Of a stretch of 64,000 bases of DNA, positions 13,357 to 24,700 are shown piece by piece. This stretch comes from Taenia hydatigena (Eukaryota > Platyhelminthes > Cestoda > Cyclophyllidea > Taeniidae): positions 8,884,156 to 8,948,155 of the forward strand of contig JADWOT020000008.1 in assembly GCA_036345935.2 (NCBI GenBank). Reading direction: 5' to 3'. A model generated the notes under the pieces. The model saw only the letters and a list, made by a program, of their open reading frames with translations. It was not told the DNA's origin and made no database searches. Position 1 is the first letter of the stretch. The number at the start of each line of letters is the position of its first letter. Made by a program: the position numbers and the translations under genes.

Positions 13357-14115
13357 GTGAGTACTTGCTTCGCACCAGAGAAGACAAGGGTAGCTGCTGT
13401 ACCTGGCAGATGGTGACGAAGTATCACGTTTATTTAACTGAAGTAGAAGAAGGAAGTGGTGGGTGAGGAGAGAAAAAGGAGGTTGAGAAGGAGAAAGAGG
13501 TAGACAAATGTCATTGCTGTCGATTTGACTTCCGCTTCCTAGTACTTCTATTTGCCTTTATCTACCTGCTCCTATAGCCATGCTGCCTAATGCAACAAAA
13601 AGGACTTGACTTTGTGGTGACAAAATGCACTTTTACCTAATGACATGCTTTAATCATTTGCCTTTCGCTTTTTACCTTAAAGTGTATATTGCACTGGCAA
13701 ACCTGTTAGCAGAATTTTGAGGTACAGCATGCCAAAGTTGTAGAAAAGAAAAAGGGTAGGATAGATTAGAGGAAGGAAGTAAAGTAGTAGCAGTAGGAGG
13801 AAGAGGGAGGGGTGATAACGCAACTTACTCGTAGCTTCTGCGATATCTATCTACTTTGGTTCCTTGACGTCGTTGCGATGGTAGAAGGGGACGAGAGGAA
13901 GGATAGCGGGTCAGCGGGGCGGAGGCAAAAGTAAAAGATGGGAAGGAAACTGGAGGCGAGGAGGACGAACCAGGGGGAGGTGTGGTAAAAACGGGGATAA
14001 GGCAGAGAAGCAAAATGAACGGTAAAAGGCTTCACAGCGCGTACCTAAGCACATCTGGCAGATGTGGGTGTGATTGACGTCTTCGCATTTGACATGTGCG
14101 TGAATCAATCCGTAG

Positions 14116-14263
14116 CACGTGTCGCTTCGTTCCTAACAGTGGCGTTTGCTGGTGTCGGCTTTGCACAACAGTCCCCCTTATAGGTTGTTTCCTAGTAGCA
14201 GACGTTGTCTTTCCATGTGCTTCTCTACTTTGGCTTAATTGACGTCACACCAGAGCGCACGTG
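14116..14263. promoter_or_regulatory. CRE-like palindrome flanked by two CACGTG E-boxes
   Basis: TGACGTCA, the palindromic cyclic-AMP response element core, occurs at 14240-14247. The E-box palindrome CACGTG occurs at 14116-14121 and 14258-14263. Partial TGACGTC strings lie nearby at about 13863 and 14073. The segment is in the GC-richer island of the spacer (about 12.5-14.4 kb). bZIP and bHLH factors bind these motifs in animals. That they act as a promoter here is inference, and I cannot name the target gene. Confidence 0.3.
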
Positions 14264-14399
14264 GAGCTGGAGCAAAAGGAAGGGAACTAGAAGGTTCACG
14301 ACTACTAACGCACTCTGAAAGGGGTGCATCGACGCGACGAGAGTATCGGCCCTCGGCTTTGTAAATTAAAAGCCTCATTCAGACCGCAACTGTTGTCGT

Positions 14400-17165
14400 G
14401 CCGTCGTTCTGCGTCGACAAGGACACTGAAACTTGGTTCCTCATAATTGCGAAGGTTAGCCAGTACCGTAGATTGCGTGGAACTGAGGTTAATTAGTATC
14501 AGGTTCCCTCCCTAACCGCAAATGTAAATGGGATCGAAAGAGATTCAAAACATTAAATAAACTTTGTTTTTATGAAAGACTTACGTTCCTTTGATTGCGA
14601 AACCATCTTCAGCTACTCACCTTACATACACAGACTTCGTCAATAAAATTAAGTCGAGGACAGAGGATAGTGATTGCCAACTAGCAGAAAAATTTAGTAT
14701 TTGCACTATAGTTTTGCGACTGCACCTACACAGAAATGCAGTCACAAATTATTTTTAGATGCCTCACTCTCGAAACCATTATGCCTGTAAACGTTAAGGT
14801 CGAAAGAGAAGTGTCCTCACAAAAGTATTCTTGCCTTCTCTTCCTCATTTGCCACGCCTATTTCTTCCTCCTCTATTATCGCACATGCACAAGCTAGCAG
14901 CGAAATAAAGCCCTCCTTCTTAAGAGAAAGAAAACCAGGACAGGCAGTTGGGCTGGTCCTACACGTAACTTTTCCTTGACCAGGCAGCCTGTGCCGCTCA
15001 CACCTCTCTCACTTCCATTTATTTGCCTTTTCTACATCTTCCCCTTCAATTGCCTTTTCCTTCCACAGAATTTTAATCTTCTTGATTGATTTGCGCCTTC
15101 TTTTTCCTGTGCACTAGACGCGCTACTTACTTTCTCTCGCGCTGTCCGAGCAGTAGTTGTAGTGGGCCTTTAAGTGCCTTCCACTTTTATTGCCCTCCAG
15201 CCCACCCATCCCAAGCACCTACTACCACTGCTACTACTACGCATTCAAAGTCGATCTAATCTATCAACAAGATGCAAATATGTGAATAACGAAGGAAGTG
15301 CGCTAAATCTACATGGACTCTACCCAGTAATTTTGGCTTTGAGGTCATACTTTATATAATTCTACGCACTATACGCGATTGGAAGACGGAAGCAATGTCT
15401 TGAACAATTGTCATTCCCAGTGCATCCCTATGAGCTGCCGATTACCCCAGCGCATTGCACACATTGCTGTCCTTTCTCGTGATCTGTAGAATTTTAAGCT
15501 ACGACGTGCGACGACATCTAAACAAAGAGTGGGTTTGCAATGACCCCCATTACTAGGCCCCGAGTCCTTCAGTGCGCTGACTATAAGGCTTGATAGAACC
15601 CATCAAATGTGTGTTAAAGCAGCTTACGATAACTGCTATTCAAGCGAATCCCGTATTAACTATCTGATCATTTATCAGCTGTCCATTTTTTGCTACCCGC
15701 CTGTTGCGACAACCCGACAATCAATATCAGGCATCTCTCGTGGTGCCAGTCAACATTTTGAACAATCCAGTAGAGAATGACGTGACCTCAAAAGCATGCT
15801 GGATGCTAGAGCACTAATCAATCTCGTAGCGCGCTGAGGAAGGTGAGGATTTGGCAGCGAACTAAAGGCCGCACATAATGTCGACAATTATTTTATGAAT
15901 GGCTTGAGGACAGCGAGAGTTGTTGCCTGTGCCAAAAAAGCTTAGCACTAGCCCATTAAAAAGTTTCTACAATTTAATTCTCATTTCTTATCAAACAGGT
16001 CAAATATCAGACAAGACTCGACTAGATCCGTTATATGACTAGGCAGCATTCTGAGTTACCCACTACTCACACAAAACATTCATTTCAGAGGCCCATCCGA
16101 CCAATCACATTTGAATGTCAAAAGTGCTATCATTGAGTTCTCAACTGTGTGTTAACTTACCGTTATTTAGTGTGAGCTCTTCCTAAATCATTGGCAACGA
16201 TGCAAATCATTATCTTTGCATGTTAGTCTTTAGCAAAAAATGCTAATGCAGGGGATCTTAAGCCACTCATTACCTAATAAGGAAAGATTTACAAGCCCAA
16301 TGCATCAACTTCAGTATGCTTGACTTTTATAAACTCTGGAAACCATTCACAGAAGTAGCAATAGATTAGTTGAGAACGAAAACTAGTAAGCAGAAGCCAA
16401 GCTGATTGTAAGCAGACAGAGTAACTACAGACGCGCGACATGACACTCTTGCCAAGGTACGGACCAAACCACGGAGGGGGAAGGGCATCACAAAGTTTTG
16501 GTACCTTTGCAACACACGCAATGCCCAATGACACGAGCTTGGTGCATTGGCTGAAAAGACTCTGAATGTTGGTTTTGGGATGGACCGATTACCTTTATTG
16601 ATGCGGCTTTCCTTCAAACATTGTTCTTTAAGCATATATCATTCCAGCGGCTTCCACCGGCCCACATCCACTCATAAAACAGTCAATCGAGATTTACTAG
16701 CATACGCGGTATGCGTAGTCTATGCCACAGATGGTGCAGATGCCATGATGCAGACCAAATGAACTCGTTTGGTCAAAACTAGAACTAGTAAATGGAAAGA
16801 ATTGAGCTACCTACTTATATTTGCTTCATCGAGGGCAAAATAGAGGAAGTGACATTGCTGAAACGAAAGGCGTGCGCACAACCTTAAATTAGCCAATGGT
16901 AGGAAATAAATTTAAATGCGCACGAAGCACAGACAAATCATGCAAACGGGATGGGCAACACTGGTAATGGGTGAGATCCGCAGCAGTAATAAACAACAGA
17001 TGCAGCTACCCAATCGAAGAGAAATTAAGCAACAGTGGAGATCACAATACGAGTTGTGGTGATTGCAACGAAGAATCTCCTCATCGCCATGACGCAAGGC
17101 TGTTGTAGGCTGCTCTATTTCACCAATACATATAAAATGAGAAGTAGACACTTTGTTGAATGCTT
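14400..17165. other. Spacer segment; CT-rich short repeat G at about 14835-14935
   Basis: There is no convincing gene. A pyrimidine-rich tract at 14835-14910 ends in a block with GCTAGCAGCGAAATAAAG, which resembles a second pyrimidine-rich tract ending in GCTAGCGGCAAAATAAAG at about 19677-19694. Both end in an AATAAA-like signal. A further CT-rich stretch follows at 14990-15130. The rest holds only short open frames in both strands. Confidence 0.4.
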
Positions 17166-17169
17166 CGGA

Positions 17170-17465
17170 TGCTTTTCTTTACAAACGCGGAGGGGCACTC
17201 TCATTATTCTGATCGTGCAAGAGAGCATTACGATAACGTAGAGGAGTTCTTTCGTGGCCTCGCGTCAGGAGAGTTTCCTGCTAATGCACAAGCTCCGATC
17301 AGCTGTTTGATCACCACACCATGTCGCTGCACGAAAACTTCGCCGTATGGGATGAGGCGCTACAAGTGCGATTTGCCAGTACTGCATTCTGCTTCCTCCA
17401 CTCGTCTCTTCTTGGATGTGTCTAAAGACGTTCCCACCTTTTCAGACCAGTAGAATCCATTCTTG
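17170..17465 (+). repeat. Dispersed repeat C, spacer copy
   Basis: It aligns with 37430-37705 in the same orientation. Shared blocks include GTTTCCTGCT and CTCCGATCA. A frame conserved in both copies gives MSLH, then STAFCF and SSLLG at the same spacing, pointing to a once-coding sequence that I cannot identify. It is followed by repeat A in the same orientation. Confidence 0.8.
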
Positions 17466-17582
17466 ATGGCAGCAGGTGGCACCGTATTGGACATGCGTGA
17501 ATGGTCCCGGATTTTGAACATCGGGACTGTGGACACCTGAATGCTGTAGGCGACGTCCTCACGTCAAAGCAAACGCTTGTTG

Positions 17583-17835
17583 TGACAGGCTCGATGTGGC
17601 AAACACTGGATCTCCTCCCGAACTTGGACTGCATGCAAAAGATGTTCGAGGCCGTAAATGGTTTTTACTTTCTCCCTTTTTCCAAGTTATTTGATAGTTG
17701 TCGCATTTGGAGCAACCAGTTGCAAAACAATTGGACGATCAATTTAGTGAAGATGGTACAGTGGGCCTGTCTCCATGTCATATGGGAAAGGACCGGAGCC
17801 TTACACGCCCAAGAATGTTTACGACTAGTCAGTCT
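17583..17835 (+). repeat. Dispersed repeat A, spacer copy
   Basis: This is the diverged partner of 3262-3500. It lies about 120 bases downstream of repeat C and in the same orientation, so C and A may belong to one longer ancestral element. The frame holding VAKQLDDQF is still open here for 72 codons (17698-17916), and an overlapping frame of 129 codons (17501-17890) carries QNNWTINLVK. The overlap shows that at most one of the two was ever translated. Confidence 0.8.
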
Positions 17836-17839
17836 ACGA

Positions 17840-19080
17840 CAGCATTCAATGAAGTACCCAAAGCTTTCAAAATTAAATATTATATACTGATGATTGAAAA
17901 GGCCTCCACTTTTTAGTAGTGCAGTGGGTGGGTTCGGAACAAAATAGAAGTGATTTGGAATTGGCTAACCATGGCTAATAGATTGGCTCAGTGCCATTAT
18001 CGTTGTAGAGGCATTCTTGTATGCTATAAGGGCATCATTATCTCCCTCGCTAGAAATTTTGCGCAGTCAAAACACCAACTTGAGCAGGTAGTACAAATGG
18101 AAAACAACGAGTCTTCACAGCAACCGCAGCTGCTTCTTTAACGCTTTTTGTATTTAAGCAGTTAAAGGAGGCAGATAAACAGGTGTGTATATAAATGCAC
18201 ACAGTAGGTTCTTAGTCGCAAGATAATCTTCAATAAATGTCAAGCAGCTGGGTTGGTTATAACTCTCCTTAACTAAGTTACGCATCATTATTAGAAGTCA
18301 ACCTTCAGTAAAGGAGCCAACCACTTCTATAATTATCAAAACAAGCATAATTTATTGCCTGAAGTATCGTAGAGTGTAAAAATGCGGTTGTAGTTGGAAA
18401 ACCAAGCATCCTAATGGTTTCTTTATGAAGCTTTTGTGTTTACTCTGGCAAGTAAAAGTAGAAAGGAAGCAAATCGGCATCAAAATGACCTAGAACCACA
18501 AACACTAAACTTGTGACTAGCAAGAAGCATTGGATACCTACCCAACTGATATGAAACGAGGGTCCCTAAAATGCACACCACTTACACGCTCAATATACAG
18601 TACTAACCAATCACCTCAGTCTTTGCTTGATAAAACAAACAAGCTTTTAATTTTTGTGTTTTATCCTTAAGTTTAAGGCTGTTGCTGGTGCTAAGATTTG
18701 TTTTTGGTGTTATATTTGAAGAGTAAACATATAAACAAAACAAATTACAAAGCATGCAGCAATGAGAAACTCAGCAACGAATCGTAAGGATATAAAAACA
18801 AATGAAACTATTTATAAACAATGTAAAGACAAAATCACGTTTTTTTTTAAAAGGCAAACCTTTTTTGCTATTTATTTTTAGGTTTTAGGTTAGATGGAGC
18901 GTGTAGTACTTTGTTAGTTAGAACTGCCGGTTTCTGTCAGGGTCACAGTTGTGGCCGTACTGCCCTTGCTGCGTGGGCTGGCCTCTGGGCCATTCCAGCA
19001 GCCTATTTCCCTCTGCCCGATGAATATATGTATTCTATCCTGCCACTTTGCCTTCTTTTGCCTTAAGGGAGCCTCGAGAC
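17840..19080. other. AT-rich spacer segment, nothing recognised
   Basis: There are only short open frames and A- or T-rich runs (for example near 18838-18850). I see no splice-supported exon or repeat partner in the window. Confidence 0.4.
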
Positions 19081-19084
19081 GCTA

Positions 19085-19305
19085 CAGAGCGTGCTTTGTA
19101 GGTCAGAGCAGGACGACAATTTAAACCTGGTTGCGGAGTAGCGTGCTGGCTCCTAAGGGCGTAATTTATCCCTGTTTTGAACTCTCCTACAAGATCTTTC
19201 CGTGCCCACTCCCTTGTTTATCATAGAAATGTCGAAGCGTGTTCAGACTTTTTAATATCATGGGCGGTAAGAGAGAAGAGGAGGAACGCTCTAGACCCGT
19301 TGCAT
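19085..19305 (+). repeat. Dispersed repeat F, spacer copy
   Basis: It aligns with 61155-61365 in the same orientation. Shared blocks run from TTTGTAGG through TTGAACTCT to GTCAAAGCGTG/GTCGAAGCGTG and a purine-rich end (GAGAGAAGAGG against GGGGAAGAGAGG). Divergence is substantial. No reading frame stays open through both copies. Confidence 0.7.
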
Positions 19306-19330
19306 AACATGACTGACGTTTGGACTTACA

Positions 19331-20840
19331 AAAGTCAATTTTCTTTCCGATTCGCTGCAAATTTTTAACACTTGACTTTTAATTATGACCTTTCTTAACT
19401 TCATGTTACGATTAACTACAACACAAAGGACGGTTAAGGTTACGAGCGAATAACTGGCTTGTGTGGTTTGCTCCACGTTTTCTTTTACGTTTCTTTCAAT
19501 TAGGGTATGCCGATTTCTCAAAGCTTCTCATCGCCCCCCTACTTCTTTCCTCCCTTTTTGCTCTTCCTATCTTCCATTTATTCATTTATACACTGCAAAT
19601 ATCTTCTCCTATTCCTTTCCTCCTTTACCGCTCCTGATTCCTCCTTCCTTACTGTCACGCACACACACGCACACCGGCTAGCGGCAAAATAAAGTTTCTT
19701 TTTCCATGACAGGAAAGCAAACAGAAATCTCCGGTACTATCAAGCGCTTAGGGGTTCGATACATAAGCCATCCCTCTTAAGACGTGTCACCGTACCCTTG
19801 AACGCCATGCATGAGGACCCCAAAGGACCAGATATCAGCTTTAGCATTTGACTGGTAGCTGCTCATTATTGCCTCTGGTGGCAACCAACAAAAAGGTAAG
19901 CACCTAAAGAGCGATGAAGGAAGCAGAAAGAAAGCAAATCACCAATTAACGCTTTGGTCGATAGAGGAGCCGTTTATCTAATGGGCACATAAAGACCGAA
20001 TGAAACTAAATTTTGGTAAAGCCTCAACCAAAGCCAAGGATTTCTTACTCGAAGCTAGTGAGCGTCATGGAGCCACTCTCGTCTTTATCACGTTTGGCAC
20101 TCGTAAATCGCCCTCCATCACTTGCCATATCTTTAGATACCTCTCAACCATTACAGCCATCCAATCAAACAGAATACGTGCAATCCTATTATTGTTGACT
20201 GACTAATCTATCTATTATTGTAAAAATGCCTTCTCGAGGGTAAGTTACACGTAACATCAGTGGATTAAGGCAGAGGCCGAAGAACGTGCAATATGCGTTG
20301 ATGCGAAGGTCTTTGCATAATCTTTTTCTCCTCAACAAAGGCTTCAACGCTTAAGCCGTTAAAACTCTACTTCACTGCTACCCTCAACTAGCGTGTGAGA
20401 CTCGGATAGAATGTAATGAAGTTGCCCCTTCCCACTTCCTCCTCCGGCTTCAAGTCCTCTCAATGGGATGCAGGAGCCGTTGCACATAGACGTGCCTTAA
20501 CCAGACCCATCTGAAAGGTTAGAGGTCTTGCTAAGAAAGAGAAAGGGAATCGAAAAAAAAAACAAAAAGAATGCAGAAAAGACTGGTCTGATCTACTGTC
20601 AATATGAGGCGGAATTCAGAATACCGACTGTTACTAACATGAAGTTATCGGTGCAAGATGTTTCGCTCATGCAAAGCTTTAGGATCTTAGTTGCAAACTG
20701 TTTCAGGGATCTTTTTGGGATTACGACAGTAGCGAACTATGGTATTCATTTTATTTGCCATCACCAGGTCAACCGGTTCTTCTCTACTTAGGCAAGAGGA
20801 ATGGTGCCAATGACATGATATTGAGTAAGAGCACAATCTG
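19331..20840. other. Spacer segment; CT-rich tract and second copy of short repeat G
   Basis: Bases 19528-19660 are almost entirely C and T. They are followed by a short CA-rich run and the GCTAGCGGCAAAATAAAG block also seen at about 14890-14935. Overlapping Leu/Ser/Pro-rich open frames here come from the tract and are not called as genes. The remainder shows nothing recognisable. Confidence 0.4.
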
Positions 20841-21420
20841 ACAAAATATAGCAATCTGTTGCAAAAGTGCTGTAAGGATCATTTCATATGCTCAACCCAA
20901 ACGCATTTCGGGTTGAATGCGGTGAGTTGGTAGCCCATGTATATATCTGTGATCTTGTGCATCCATATTTTGATATTTTCGAGGCTGCAATTACAGGAGA
21001 GGAGTATACTTATGCCTATATCCAACTGCGTGACATCGTCACCATTCAGCATGGGGGCTAAACCATGCCGTGACAGGCTCAAGTTCTGTAGGAGGTGATG
21101 TGTGTGTGCGCGTCATCTGCTTGGTGGCCATCAAGGGGATATTGCTAACCTCTCCACAGAATGGGACCTTGTAATAGTCATCGAAGTGTGGCACTGGGAG
21201 GGTTCAGGACCTTTTGCTACGATCGTGTCCTCCATCGGTGCCATTCATCGTAATTTTAGGGCAATCTAGTGGCGGAAGTCAGGACACGAGTGCAGCCACT
21301 GCTTCCTGGACCGAACAAGGCTACGTGTTCCCAACTGCTACTTATAAATTTCTACCCTTAAATTGATGGCTGTACTAGTCATGCCAGTGCTTGTTATTTT
21401 TACGACTTCAATTCCCTCCT
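20840..21420 (-). repeat. Dispersed repeat D, spacer copy (inverted)
   Basis: The reverse complement aligns with 37712-38265. Shared segments include TCAGTGACTG-like and GACGGAGGACACG-like blocks, then CACACACACATCACCTCC and CATGGTTTAGCCCCC. One frame is kept in both copies and reads TDGGH, FDDYY and THTSPPTELEPV. The copy at 38 kb has about 80 extra bases near 38127-38190. Confidence 0.85.
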
Positions 21421-21745
21421 GATTTCACTTGGACGTATGCATTACGACTCCCATTTTCCTGACCAGAGCTGCTTTTGTTGTTATGTATGGCGCGTACTTC
21501 GTATCAACGGATCATTGTTAGCAAAACCAATCCTTGTATTTTAGGCAATAAAGGTGATAAAAGACAGCCAAGGTTGTGGTTTTTGAGAGAGAGGCTGTAA
21601 ATTGCTTATCTAATGCAACCACTACTACTGGGTGAAGCCACTCGATAAAAGAAAAATAACCGAAAACCGTCGAGACATCATCATGTGACTGGGGTGCAAG
21701 TTGTGAGCCCGCCGAGAAAGGAGGAGGAGGAGATGGGGCTATACC

Positions 21746-24700
21746 AGCCAGGTGGTAGAGTTAGAGTGAAGGGCCAGTAGTTGTGATGGTGGTGGGTGAG
21801 GAAGAGGTAAAGTTGAGATGGCAAGTAAATAAGTGAGTCTGCATGGGTAAATGGGCACTAGATTGATTTCAAACAACCGTAAATCCTACCGTTATCTGAA
21901 TTCTTTGCAGCATGACAGAGCCACGTGAATTTCAAATCCGAGAAACGATGCCTAGAGCGCTAAAATGACGCCAAAGGATGTCCGGGGCTATAAACTAAAG
22001 CCAACTAACTTTAAAATGAGGTCTAACCCCCAAAAATGCTTGGCTGGTCAGCCATTTAACGATTCGGTCTACAGCTAATTTAAGCCTGGCTGGCCTGCCA
22101 TCAAAAGTGACTGTGACTGCAGATGACTCAGACACTGCCAACATCGTCACATCTTACTGGCAATTATACGTGGAGGCTAAGATACCACAATGAAGTAGTC
22201 GACTGTTGTGCTCCCAACTCTCACTTAAACAACCACTGCTCATGCTCGCTTGATGGTACGATATAATGGCGGCAAGCCGGTATATGGACTCCATAATTAA
22301 TTGCGAATGGAACATAAAACACTTAACTGGGCAGTTGAACCAGGTACATGTTAAAATATTGGACGTCTCAAGCAAACGAACAACCAGCGAACCCTCATTT
22401 ACAGGCCTATCAGGTTTCTGCTAAAAATTTGTCGTTCTGTTTAGTATTTGGAAGGCCGATCTCATGGCAATTAAACCTGCCTTGCTGATATCATCAGTGA
22501 TTCCAGAGGAAGGTGCAAAGCACGGGCAACTAACACGATTAGGCCATATTTTGTCAATCAGTTGATGTTCGACACAGACTAACCAAAAGAATGCAAAAAT
22601 AGTGGATTTAATATCAAAGGTTCATTTAACCATGCGCCACCTTTTGTATCTCAATGACGCTAACACGATTTGAGGTAAGCTTTCGCCTTGATTTGAAATC
22701 TCATTATGATTACGACCGCGGATCATAGTTCGTAACGCTCACTGATCTCAAGTTGATGCTCTCTCATTTTAACAACATATAGAGTGCGTAAAGTCAGTCA
22801 CTGGAAAGCAAACTCAATGTTGTCTAATTGTAGAATCTACATTCCTTTGTCTTCAACCTGAACTCAGCGTGTGTACAGATCATCGCAAAGCGGTGTGTGA
22901 ACTCACAACTCAAATTCAATGTTGAGAGGTTATCGACGAGGGTCACGGCAGGAAAAATGCGCCTCGTTGTCTGCAAGTATATGCCACCTGATACCACGCG
23001 CATTATTATGCAACCTGCAGGAAAGCAGACGAAGTCAGAAATATCTAGTCGCAAAATCAGTCATCCTTTCTGACTGACTAGTTAAGTCAGATAATGCGAG
23101 CAGACAGCCTTTGGTGCATCAGATTTTCATTTCAAATTATTATTAATAAGAAAACTCTTGTCCTCATTCGCCGTAGTCTGATGCTGAGTGATTACGGTAC
23201 CATTATAGTCTGCGCGAATGCATCCACAAGGAGAATCGCATCGGTCTAATGCATTACCCCTTTTGTCTCGTCCTAAACAAAGCCACTGCATTAATGAAAG
23301 TTGTAGGCTTTTTGAAGCAACATTGTAGAATGCATATACTCAAGGCTTCTTTAGACTTTATACAATGCCTTCATGGACCGAATAATGGAGGACATGCTTG
23401 AGCGTGTAAAGCTTCCCTTCTCCTCCATACGACATGGAGACAGGCCCACTGCACTATCTTCACCAAATTGATCGTCCAATTGTTTTGCCACCTGTTGCAC
23501 CAAATGCGAAAACTATCTGATAAATTGGAAAACAGAGGAAATGGGAGACCACCCACGGCCTCGAACATCATTCACATGCAGTCCAAGTTTGGACGGAGAC
23601 TTAACGTTTGCCACATGGAGCCTGCCGTACCGTTAAATTTGATTTAGGCGACTGATACTCAGCTGTCGGTATGAAAGAACCGACTGGGTGTTAGCGGTTC
23701 CATTGTGAGTGATGGGCAAAGCACAGCTCACCCCAATGGATCACGCACCCATATGCATGATGCAAAGGTCTGCCACGCATTCGTTGAATAAGCAATAAGA
23801 GAAATAGATCCTTATCTGACTCGACCATTTTCTGTTTATGGGCAGCCAAGTGGAAAAACAAAAGAGACTTTGCCTAAAGTAAAACGATTTCATTCGGCAG
23901 AAATATATCCTCGAAATCCCTCAGTCTAAAATTAGCATAAAGATCTGGAATGTTCCGTATTTTGCAGCCTAAATTAACGCATCTGCGAATGCTGGCTACA
24001 AATCACTTTAGTCTTTGGTGTGATTCATTAATCTGAGTCATCGCTGATGTCAGCACTTCAAAATACAGAAAAAACAGTCACATAATGCGACATATTAAGA
24101 TTTTAGTAGAAGCTAAATAATTAACAGAGAAGAAGAATCGCCTCCTTTCTTTTACCACTATACATGCTCAGGAAGTCACATGCGCTTTCCTTTTGTGATT
24201 TCTTGGCCATATCCTTCGTCCACATTGTCAAACTGCACCGTATGCCTTTGCGCCGCTCTCAGAACACTGTGGCGCCTTGAACAAACAATTTGCTATTGCA
24301 AGTGGTCTTCAGACCATCCGCGCAGTGACCAATGGCCACATGTCAGCACGGTGTGTCCAACTGCACCGTTCTCGGTCTCTTCTGGAAACGAATAATTAGC
24401 ACAATCGAAATTATCATAGAAATCATAATCACTGTTTGGAATGCTACAACCTGGTGTCCTCTAACAGCTGGAAGCATCTAAAATCAAAATAACCCTATGC
24501 TAATGCTTGCAGAAAATGAGTTAAATTCCAACATGTTTCGGACACAAAAAGTAGCAAATTTTGTCCAAAAAGTCGTTCTTTTAACCACCCATCTGTGGTG
24601 AGGCTATTTTCGTATTGACAGTATTTCGCGAGTAGCTCCTCGAAAGCTGAAATCTGGATGGCGTCTGACTCTTGAGGTGCATTGCTAGGAATAGAATTTC

